Positions 21,483-28,341 of a stretch of DNA of 36,288 nt are shown here, in pieces. The DNA is from a virus. Below the pieces are notes generated by a model. That model was not told where the DNA came from and ran no database searches. It saw nothing but the letters and a program-made list of their open reading frames with translations. Location: positions 1-36,288 of IMG/VR virus record IMGVR_UViG_3300041809_001881. One strand, 5' to 3'. Both the position numbers and the translations under genes were made by a program. Each line of letters begins with the position of its first letter. Positions within the stretch are counted from its first letter, which is position 1.

Positions 21483-24070
21483 GCAAGCAATCCCGCCGCC
21501 GCCTGGCGGCCAAACGACTGGCAACGGCCGAGGCCGTCCCCGTGGCAGCCGCCACCGATGCCTATTTGCCGACTTCGGCGGAACACGCGGCCTGGATCAC
21601 CAAGACGCCGGAGAAGTTCCTGCACGCCAGCTTCAAGAGCGAGGCCGTCGCGGAAGGCATCCGCTGTGTTACCGCCGAGTTGCGGGAAGATCCCGGCCAG
21701 CGCGAAGCGATGGCCTATCACTTCGACCAGACCAAGTTCACGCAGATGGAAGCGCAGGCCTGGTGTACGGCCAAGGGCCTGATGGTTGCCGACTTCGTGC
21801 CCAGCAAGGAAACGAACTATCCGCAAGTGACGGCACACGCCCCGCGGGAAGTCACGATCTACGAAGGCACGGCCCGCATCGTCCGCGCAGCCGGGAAGTT
21901 GCCGCGGATCACCATCGACCCGCTGTACAGCGGCGGCGACTTGAATCTCGACGGCCACCCGTTCCCCCTCGTAATCGAGATCTCCGGCATCGAGCTGGAC
22001 CCGCCCACGTCGATCCTCTACGCGCACGATGACAAAGAGCCCGTGGGCGAAGGCCGCGCGGTCGTCGCGCACGGCGTGCTGTCGATCGTCGACGGCACGG
22101 TCACGGGCACGGGCGCACAGGCCAAGCGGGTCGTTGCCGACGCCGCCAATGGCTACACCTGGCGGGGTTCGCTGGGGGCCGAAGTCATCGGCGACATCGT
22201 TTTCATCCCGCCCGGTCAAACCCTTCAGGCCAACGGCCGGCAATTCACCGGCCCGCTGGAGTACTGGCCCCACTCCCGACTCAAAGAAGCTTCAGTGCTC
22301 GGCAACGGAGCCGACCACACCTCGCGAGTGTCGATTGCCGCGCACGCGAAAACCCCTGTTTTTCATTCCACCCCCAGGAGTCCACAGAAAATGGAACCCG
22401 AATTCGTTCAGTGGGTCAAGGAAACCTTTGACCTCGACGCGCCGGCACTTGCGGAAGCCACCCAACGCAAGATGCAGGCCGCATGGCAGAAACACCAGAC
22501 GGTCACCAGCAAGGGCGCGGACCTCAACGCCGCCATCGACGCCGCCCTGGCCCAAGTCGGCCCCCGCGCCGCCCAGGCCGCCGCCCAGGCCGCCGCCCAG
22601 GCCAACGAGCGCGTGGCGAAGGCTTACGACCTCTGCAAGCGCGTCCACAACACCTGGAAACTCGACCAGGAGCAACACCGCACCGTCCGGGCGCAAGCCA
22701 CCGAGATGCGGGACAAAGCGATCGCCGAGAGTTGGACGGCCGACAAGATCGAGCTGGAAATGCTCCGGCTGGGCATGCCGACCAACACGGTCACCAGCGG
22801 CGGCACGGAAAGCGCCGCCGTGAGCAACGCCCTCCTGGAGGCCAGCTTTGCCCGCGCCACGGGTTGCCTGAAGGATTTTGATAAGCAGTACTCGCCGCAA
22901 GTGCTCGAAGCCCTCGACAAGAATGACGATCTCCGTCGCGGCATCACCTTGAAGGGGCTCATCGTCCGCACGGCAACCGCGCACGGCTTCACCGGCCGCT
23001 ACATCGAGGCCGGCCCGGGCGCAAACGCCACCATTCACGAGTGCCTCGACCGCTCCTATCACGGCGCGCCGCGGTACGCCAAGGCCGCGGACAGCACGAT
23101 CAGCCTGCCGGGCATCATGTCGAACCTCGCGCAGAAGTTCCTTTACCAGGGCTTCTGGGGCATCGACCCGTCGTGGCGGATGGTTTCGTTCACCCGCAGC
23201 GTGACCGACTTCAAGCCCACGCCGGCCTTCCGGATCTTCGGCGCGACGACCTTCGAAAAGCTGGGCCCGCACGGCGAGATCAAGCACGGCATCCTCGGCG
23301 AGACGGCCTACAGCAACCGCGCTGAGCTGTACGCCAAGATGCTCACGACCAGCTTCGAGGACATCCGCAACGATGACCTCGGGGCCCTGAGCTTCGTGCC
23401 CCAGGCCCTGGGCCGCGGTGCCGCCCTCGGCTTGCTCGACGTGTTCTACACGATGGTCCTGTCGGGGAAGGATTTCTTCGGCAACGCCATGTACTACGCG
23501 GCCAGCGGCAAGGACGGCAAGGGGCAGACCATCAACGTGAACAAGTTCACGGGGGCCGGTTCCTCGATCGCCCTGGGCGCGTCGAACCCGATCGGTGCCC
23601 TGAGCCAGTCCCGCCAGGCCTTCCGCCAGCAGGTCGGCCCGGACGGAAAGCTGATGGGCTACGCCCCGCAGTTGATCTTCGTGCCGCCGGCGCTCGAAAC
23701 CGCGGCCGAGAACGCCATGAAGGCCACCGAGCTGCGGCAGATCGCCACGGGCCAGGGTGACAGCGCCGCGAGTCAGACCTACATGACGCGCAACCCCTTC
23801 GAAAACGCGTACAAGATCGTCGTCTCGCCGTATATCGGCACGAACAACAACCCGGCCGGCACCACGGGCAGCGATACCGCCTGGTATCACCTGGGCGACA
23901 AGGGCCAAGTGCCCGTCTGGGAACTCTTGTTCCTCGACGGCAACCAAGCCCCCGTGATCGAGTCCAGCCAGATGGAGTTCACCCGCCTCGGCCTGGTCCA
24001 CCGCGGCTACCACGCCTACGGCGCGGGTGCCGTGGAGCCCCGCGGCGTCGTTTACAACACCGGCGTCTGA
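21479..24070 (+). CDS. Prohead protease-scaffold-major capsid polyprotein (Mu gpT-like capsid)
   Basis: An 863-residue fusion. Residues about 60-300 look like a phage prohead protease (EGRAVVAHGVLSIVDG; GYTWRGSLGAEV; NGRQFTGPLEYW). Residues about 305-450 are Ala/Gln-rich and helical (AAQAAAQAAAQANERVAKAY), as expected of scaffold. Residues about 455-863 resemble Mu gpT-type major capsid protein (FEKLGPHGEIKHGILGE; FEDIRNDDLGAL; ALGRGAALGLLDV). An internal start at ATG 22391, with aggag 10 nt before, could make a protease-free scaffold-capsid product (560 aa). The mature capsid presumably arises by proteolysis. The domain order is clear; processing is inferred. Confidence 0.85.
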   Translation: MSKQSRRRLAAKRLATAEAVPVAAATDAYLPTSAEHAAWITKTPEKFLHASFKSEAVAEGIRCVTAELREDPGQREAMAYHFDQTKFTQMEAQAWCTAKGLMVADFVPSKETNYPQVTAHAPREVTIYEGTARIVRAAGKLPRITIDPLYSGGDLNLDGHPFPLVIEISGIELDPPTSILYAHDDKEPVGEGRAVVAHGVLSIVDGTVTGTGAQAKRVVADAANGYTWRGSLGAEVIGDIVFIPPGQTLQANGRQFTGPLEYWPHSRLKEASVLGNGADHTSRVSIAAHAKTPVFHSTPRSPQKMEPEFVQWVKETFDLDAPALAEATQRKMQAAWQKHQTVTSKGADLNAAIDAALAQVGPRAAQAAAQAAAQANERVAKAYDLCKRVHNTWKLDQEQHRTVRAQATEMRDKAIAESWTADKIELEMLRLGMPTNTVTSGGTESAAVSNALLEASFARATGCLKDFDKQYSPQVLEALDKNDDLRRGITLKGLIVRTATAHGFTGRYIEAGPGANATIHECLDRSYHGAPRYAKAADSTISLPGIMSNLAQKFLYQGFWGIDPSWRMVSFTRSVTDFKPTPAFRIFGATTFEKLGPHGEIKHGILGETAYSNRAELYAKMLTTSFEDIRNDDLGALSFVPQALGRGAALGLLDVFYTMVLSGKDFFGNAMYYAASGKDGKGQTINVNKFTGAGSSIALGASNPIGALSQSRQAFRQQVGPDGKLMGYAPQLIFVPPALETAAENAMKATELRQIATGQGDSAASQTYMTRNPFENAYKIVVSPYIGTNNNPAGTTGSDTAWYHLGDKGQVPVWELLFLDGNQAPVIESSQMEFTRLGLVHRGYHAYGAGAVEPRGVVYNTGV
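22376..22393 (+). promoter_or_regulatory. Internal ribosome site and start inside the capsid polyprotein
   Basis: aggag (22376-22380) precedes the in-frame ATG 22391 (codon 305). It lies exactly at the junction of the protease and scaffold domains. Lambda C/Nu3 and Mu I/Z use the same in-frame internal start to make scaffold. Confidence 0.55.
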
Positions 24071-24081
24071 TCGAAACCCTG

Positions 24082-24120
24082 ACGCGCCGGGCGCAAGAGC
24101 GCCCGGCGCGTTCTCCCTTT
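24082..24120 (+). terminator. Intrinsic terminator after the capsid gene
   Basis: acgcgccgggcgc / gcgcccggcgcgt (13 bp, tetraloop aaga) is followed by the T-rich tctccctttccctttg. It is a strong stem with an imperfect T-run, 12 nt after the capsid stop codon. It may limit downstream transcripts or stabilise the capsid mRNA. Confidence 0.75.
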
Positions 24121-24167
24121 CCCTTTGAACGCAACGAACCAATTCACTTTTGCAGGAGATCCGAAAC

Positions 24168-24764
24168 ATGAGTTTCCCCGAATACCAATCGCCAGGCGTG
24201 CGAACGTCGCGCGGCAAGGGCGAAGGCTTCTCGTACTATGTGCCCTTCACCCAGGCGCAGCTCGTTACGATGTTGCCCGGCCTGAACGTCTTCAACAAGC
24301 TGCCCGCCGGCACGATCATCGACATCGGCGGCCACCTCTACCGCACTCTGCAGGATCTGGATGCCGGCTCGCCGGGCCCGCAGATCGGCGTCATGGAGCC
24401 GATGGGACCGCACCGGCCCACCGTGATCGGCCCGAAGGACAACTCGGTCTTTGCCGATCGCGCCAACGTCTACTGGGACGCCGTGAACAACTGCTTCACG
24501 GCCACCGTGGGCACCAACATCAAGGTCGGCTATGCCATCAGCAATCCGCAGATCGGCAGCGCGGTCAACCCCAGCGGCGGCAGCACGCTTTCGCTCACGA
24601 ACCTGGCGGGGGCCTTCCCGCCGTCCGGACAGGGCACGAGCCTCACCGGCCTGACCGAGTACAACGCCGTGGCCACGGTCACCGGCGGAACCTCCGCAGA
24701 CGGTCTGCCGGGCGCTTACGCGGCCACCGACACCAGCGTCGAAGTCGAGCTGATCGGCACCTGA
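24168..24764 (+). CDS. Capsid-associated protein, DUF2190-like (decoration candidate)
   Basis: A 198-residue protein right after the capsid gene. The sequence pattern LPAGTIIDIGGHLYRTLQDL, IGVMEPMG and ANVYWDAV resembles the DUF2190 family, which is regularly encoded beside capsid genes and thought to decorate or stabilise heads. Ser/Gly/Thr-rich beta segments dominate. The start is supported by caggag about 12 nt upstream. A capsid-stabilising role is inferred from position and pattern. Confidence 0.7.
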   Translation: MSFPEYQSPGVRTSRGKGEGFSYYVPFTQAQLVTMLPGLNVFNKLPAGTIIDIGGHLYRTLQDLDAGSPGPQIGVMEPMGPHRPTVIGPKDNSVFADRANVYWDAVNNCFTATVGTNIKVGYAISNPQIGSAVNPSGGSTLSLTNLAGAFPPSGQGTSLTGLTEYNAVATVTGGTSADGLPGAYAATDTSVEVELIGT

Positions 24765-24774
24765 GTCAACCATT

Positions 24775-24858
24775 TCTCACGCCAAGGCGAGGGGCACCCG
24801 GTACGCCGGGTCTACGCGAAGCTTCCACCCTTTGCGAGCTTAGCGCCTTGGCGTGAGA
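24775..24858. repeat. 15-bp inverted repeat element with inner hairpin
   Basis: tctcacgccaaggcg (24775-24789) and cgccttggcgtgaga (24844-24858) are perfect reverse complements, with an inner hairpin acccggtacgccgggt. The right arm region (gcgccttggcgtgagacct) has a near copy at 32895-32913. It looks like a mobile or host-type intergenic element. Confidence 0.85.
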
Positions 24859-24913
24859 CCTCCCCCCGCATTTTCCTTTCCCCCATTTTCCTTTCCACGA
24901 AAGAACCGAATCC

Positions 24914-25306
24914 ATGAAGACCAAGAAAATCGTCGCGGGCGCTTGCATCGCCCTTTCCCTGTGCCTGTTGGTTGCCGCCCTGATCGGCATCAACTCCGTC
25001 CAGCCCAAGCCGGCTTACGGCAACGTCGCCAGCGGCATGCCCGTGTTCGGCAGCACGCAGCTCGTTGCGACGGGCACCAACGCCCTGTGCCTCTCGGGCA
25101 CGGCCGCGACTTCGATCCCGTGCAACAACATGCTCCTGACCGCCTCGGCTACCGGGGCCCTGATCGGCAGCACGTCCGCCACGGCGACCTTCCCGCTGCC
25201 CTCCGGACTGACGACCACGACTTTCCCCGTCACGAACGTCAACCAGGTCTGGGTCATGCCGCCGTCATCGGGCACGGTGACCGTCAACGCCTGTTACGCG
25301 CAGTGA
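24914..25306 (+). CDS. Exported small Ser/Thr/Gly-rich protein (130 aa)
   Basis: A clear signal sequence: basic MKTKK, then a hydrophobic stretch (IVAGACIALSLCLLVAALIG), then a polar mature region. The rest is rich in Thr, Ser, Gly and Ala with scattered Cys (CLSGTAATSIPC) and looks beta-rich. A head-region gene with an export signal is unusual and suggests an envelope-associated or cell-surface function rather than a capsid part. A pyrimidine-rich cattttcctttcc pair precedes it. I do not recognise the family. Confidence 0.65.
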   Translation: MKTKKIVAGACIALSLCLLVAALIGINSVQPKPAYGNVASGMPVFGSTQLVATGTNALCLSGTAATSIPCNNMLLTASATGALIGSTSATATFPLPSGLTTTTFPVTNVNQVWVMPPSSGTVTVNACYAQ

Positions 25307-25434
25307 TTACGCCCCAACGGGAGAGGCCGATGGGGCGCGCGGGCGAAACTCGGAGGACATCCGGCCGCCCGCCGCCCCCGGCCTTTGTCCGCAATTGCGC
25401 ACCTTTCCCCCATTTCCTTTTTCCAAGAACGACC

Positions 25435-25929
25435 ATGAAAAAGATTCTCGCCATCGCCTGCCTCTTGCTCTGTGCGGCCTCGCTCGTCTGGGCGGCCGAC
25501 GCCGTCGTGACCACAGTCAACAAGACCTGCCAACAGAACGGTTTGCCCTTCGCCTCCAGCCCGTACACGATCTCGGGAAGCCAGGCCCCCTACGCGGAAT
25601 ACACGGTCACGACCGGCACGCCCTCGCTCTTTACTGACGGCATCGGCAACGTGCAGATCAGCAACCTGCAGATGTTCTACCTGCTCTCGGACCAGTTGGA
25701 CGTCACGGCCAAGTTCTATGCCAACTCGTCGGGGACCGGCTCGCCCGGCGCGACGCTCTCGGTGCAGCAGGGCATCCCTTACGAGTGGGACCTGAGCGCC
25801 GGGACCGTGGGCCAACCCTCGGCCAGCAATTGGGCCTCGCTCTCGGTCACCGCCGGCACCACGGCCCAGGGCATTTCCAGTTCCGGCACCGCCACCAACA
25901 TCCACATCCGCAGTTCCCTGAGCCAATGA
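25435..25929 (+). CDS. Exported beta-rich protein (164 aa)
   Basis: The ATG at 25435 begins a typical signal peptide (MKKILAIACLLLCAASLVWAADA) with a likely cut after WAADA or AxA. The mature part is 140 residues, polar and beta-rich (YAEYTVTTGTPSLFTDG; LQMFYLLSDQLDVTAKFY). It lies next to another exported gene and uses the same upstream pyrimidine-rich element (cccatttccttttt, near 25410). Export of these two proteins from the middle of the head-tail module is notable. The stop overlaps the next start (ATGA). Confidence 0.7.
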   Translation: MKKILAIACLLLCAASLVWAADAVVTTVNKTCQQNGLPFASSPYTISGSQAPYAEYTVTTGTPSLFTDGIGNVQISNLQMFYLLSDQLDVTAKFYANSSGTGSPGATLSVQQGIPYEWDLSAGTVGQPSASNWASLSVTAGTTAQGISSSGTATNIHIRSSLSQ

Positions 25930-26303
25930 ACGGTTCGCTCTCCCGCAACATCGCGCAAAAACTCATGCCCGCCCTCGAGCGCAGCCAGGGCGTCGAGGGG
26001 AGCTACGTGCGCGCGGGCCAGGTCCAACGGCTGCGCGTGATTCCCACGTCGCCCGACTGGGAAGCGGAGGACGACCGCGGGACGGTGATCGAAGAGTTCA
26101 CGGAGTTGGTGTTTATCGCCGGCGCTTCCGACTTCGGCTTCTTGGGACTCGGCACGCCGCAGCAAAGCGACCGCCTGACGGTCATCCTCGCCGATGGCGT
26201 CGCGCGGACCTACGCGCTACTCGCCAAGAAGGGCGTCAGGCCGTGGAGCCTCGACGCCACGGGCAGCAACTATTTCCTCCGCATGAAATGGGTGAAGGCA
26301 TGA
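25926..26303 (+). CDS. Probable head-tail joining protein (125 aa)
   Basis: Starts within the stop of the preceding gene and stops within the start of the next. It has a helical start (NIAQKLMPALERSQGVEG), beta-type segments (VRAGQVQRLRVIPTSPDWEAED) and PWSLDATGSNYFLRMKWVK. Size and position between the capsid-associated genes and the tail completion gene match head-closure or connector proteins. There is no diagnostic motif, so the assignment rests mainly on synteny. Confidence 0.55.
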   Translation: MNGSLSRNIAQKLMPALERSQGVEGSYVRAGQVQRLRVIPTSPDWEAEDDRGTVIEEFTELVFIAGASDFGFLGLGTPQQSDRLTVILADGVARTYALLAKKGVRPWSLDATGSNYFLRMKWVKA

Positions 26304-26791
26304 CGACGCCAGCAAGCTACGCCAAGCAGATCGCCACGGATTGCATTGCGCAAATGGCGGCCGAGGGAGCGCCGTCCTGGGGCGTCCCGCTGTCGGCCGA
26401 ATTCGACCGCATGTACTTGAGCGACCTGGAGGACATGGCGCCCGCCGGCGGGGCGACGAACCAAATGCAGCTCGTCTTCGCGCCCGTGGAGGAGAAGTAC
26501 GAGCGGACCGGCTCGGGCGGGGTGCGAATCACGGTCACGATCGGCGTTTTGTTCGATTGCATGGTCACCACGGCTAACGGCGTGGTCACCGATCCGAACA
26601 TCGACGCTTACGACCAGCTCGTTGACGCGTTCACGACCTGGCTAATGGGGCCGCGGAAGTTTGCCACGCTGTGGTGTGCCTCCGATCCCGTCGCCGTGAA
26701 GGGCGATCACTACAACGATCACCTCTACGAGAAATCCGAGTTCCATGTTCCGGTCTTGATCGACTTCTTTTGCGATGTGACGGTGAGCTGA
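26300..26791 (+). CDS. Probable tail terminator / minor tail protein (163 aa)
   Basis: Coupled to both neighbours by overlapping codons. An N-terminal helix (YAKQIATDCIAQMAAEG) is followed by mixed alpha/beta segments with an acidic surface (FDRMYLSDLEDMAPAGG) and hydrophobic beta strands (VRITVTIGVLFDCMV; FHVPVLIDFFCDVTVS). This is compatible with a lambda U-type tail terminator. It sits just before the HK97 gp10-like gene. The assignment is by position and fold guess only. Confidence 0.5.
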   Translation: MTTPASYAKQIATDCIAQMAAEGAPSWGVPLSAEFDRMYLSDLEDMAPAGGATNQMQLVFAPVEEKYERTGSGGVRITVTIGVLFDCMVTTANGVVTDPNIDAYDQLVDAFTTWLMGPRKFATLWCASDPVAVKGDHYNDHLYEKSEFHVPVLIDFFCDVTVS

Positions 26792-27471
26792 TGGCCAGCA
26801 AGATGAAAAACTACATCGAGCACCAACAGCGACACTTGTCGCCCGCGGAGTTCGACGCCTGGGTCAAATCGGACATGAAGGTCCAGGCCTGGGTCAACAA
26901 GCAGAACAAAATCCCGGCCGTCACACGCGCCCTGGACGATCTGGCGCGCGACATTGGCAAGAAGGCCATCCTGCCCGGCTTGCAAGCGGCCAGCGACTAT
27001 CTCGCCTCCATTGAGAAGGGCGACGCGCCCACGGCCGCGGGCGTCCTAAAGCAGTCGATCGGCAGCACCAAAGCCAAGATGCTGCGGGGCGGCTCCTCAT
27101 TTTGCGGCTGGGTCGCTAGCGGACCGCGGCGGGGATTCGCGAGGGGAGTCGTCGAAGGCAACTTTACCGTACAACAGGCGGCCAAGCGCGGCGGCTGGCT
27201 CAAGCGGCTCTCGAAGAAAGCTACGCTGGCGATGACCGGCGGGCGCAAGCAAAACCCGACCGAGTACGCCTATTACCTGACCCACGGTCACAAGGCCGTC
27301 AAGCCGATCCGCAAGAAGGCCCTGCTCATTGCCGGCGAATTCTTTGCCCGCACCAAGGCCGTCCCCGCGCGGGACTTCATGGCCCCGGCCCGGGCGCAAG
27401 GACCCACGGCGGCAGACAAGGCCACGGAAATCATCAACACGAACCTCAAAGCACTTCTACCCGGAGAGTGA
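26791..27471 (+). CDS. HK97 gp10-like tail completion protein (226 aa)
   Basis: A 226-residue protein starting at an ATG that overlaps the preceding stop. The ending pattern YAYYLTHGHKAVKPIRKKA and ARDFMAPA matches the C-terminal region of HK97 gp10-like proteins, which sit at the head-tail interface. The N-terminal half is helical (AVTRALDDLARDIGKKAIL). It fits well between a joining protein and the tail tube candidate. Confidence 0.65.
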   Translation: MASKMKNYIEHQQRHLSPAEFDAWVKSDMKVQAWVNKQNKIPAVTRALDDLARDIGKKAILPGLQAASDYLASIEKGDAPTAAGVLKQSIGSTKAKMLRGGSSFCGWVASGPRRGFARGVVEGNFTVQQAAKRGGWLKRLSKKATLAMTGGRKQNPTEYAYYLTHGHKAVKPIRKKALLIAGEFFARTKAVPARDFMAPARAQGPTAADKATEIINTNLKALLPGE

Positions 27472-27473
27472 AC

Positions 27474-28250
27474 ATGGCCAACATCACCTGGAACGGCTCG
27501 GCGGCCACCCTCGGCGGCGCAGCCGTCACACCCCTCACCGAACTGCACGCCCCCGACGATCCGCCCACGTTCGACACTACCGGCGCCGCGGACACCACGA
27601 AGACCAGCGGCACCGGCAAACACAAGTGCCAGGCCACGTGCGGATTCCTGGGCAGCCACTTCCCGCCCCCGGGCGTTCCCGTCTCGCTGGCCTTCCAGAT
27701 CGGCGCCACCGGCAGCGGCGCGACGTACACCAACCTCAACCAGCCAGGCGACCCGGCCCTGGCCTTCGCCACGCAAGTCTCCGTCAGCGGACGGAAGGAC
27801 GGGCGGATCGAGGGTAACGGCACGCTGGTGCCCGCCGACCTGAGCCTGACCCCCATCGCGCAGGGTTGGGTGGCCGCCGATGTGGGCTTCAACGGACACG
27901 CCTTCAGCTTCGCCGGGAACGCCTTCACGGGCATCGTCGCCTGCCAGTACTCCGGCACGAGCCAGGCCATCGACAGCACGGGGGCCGAGGCCAGCGCCCC
28001 GGCGGCCACGGTGAGCCTGCCGGGGATCACCGAAGAGACCGTCACGGTCACGACCCTCGGACCGCCGCAGTGCGCGGCCAAGGCCGTGGGTGTGACCGTC
28101 AACGCCTGGAACGACGGCGGCACGCTGGGGACCACTCCCGCGGGCTACACGGCCGAGTGCGTCAGCACGCATCCCGGCGGCCAGATCGACGGCCAGGCCA
28201 CCACCGAGCACAGCTTCAGGTGGCGGCGGACGGGCGCCGGAAATTCGTAA
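27474..28250 (+). CDS. Candidate major tail tube protein (258 aa)
   Basis: A 258-residue protein rich in Gly, Thr and Ala. It begins with a short beta segment (NITWNGSAATLGGAAVTPL) and continues with repeated strands (VPVSLAFQIGATGSGA; FSFAGNAFTGIVACQYSG), a composition usual for tail tube and tail-fold proteins. It lies where the tube gene is expected, after tail completion and before the tail genes. A direct match is not seen. The ATG at 27474 has ggagag 7 nt upstream. Confidence 0.55.
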   Translation: MANITWNGSAATLGGAAVTPLTELHAPDDPPTFDTTGAADTTKTSGTGKHKCQATCGFLGSHFPPPGVPVSLAFQIGATGSGATYTNLNQPGDPALAFATQVSVSGRKDGRIEGNGTLVPADLSLTPIAQGWVAADVGFNGHAFSFAGNAFTGIVACQYSGTSQAIDSTGAEASAPAATVSLPGITEETVTVTTLGPPQCAAKAVGVTVNAWNDGGTLGTTPAGYTAECVSTHPGGQIDGQATTEHSFRWRRTGAGNS

Positions 28251-28269
28251 ACCGTGGACCAAGGGAGTG

Positions 28270-28322
28270 AATGACGAATCGCGAATAGCCCAGCGTCCTT
28301 CCTCCCTTTGTCATTCGTCATT
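28270..28322. repeat. aatgacgaat inverted repeat (host-type intergenic element)
   Basis: aatgacgaat (28270-28279) and attcgtcatt (28313-28322) are reverse complements, flanking gcgaatagcccagcg and tccttcctccc. The element fills the gap before the tail fibre gene. It resembles chromosomal miniature repeats more than phage sequence. Confidence 0.75.
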
Positions 28323-28341
28323 TGGATTTTGGATTTTTGTC

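Noticed and set aside
22292-24217. 641-codon minus-strand frame opposite the capsid gene
   Set aside because: A frame of this size opposite a strongly coding gene in GC-rich DNA is common. It has Arg/Val/Gly-rich composition and no recognisable motif.
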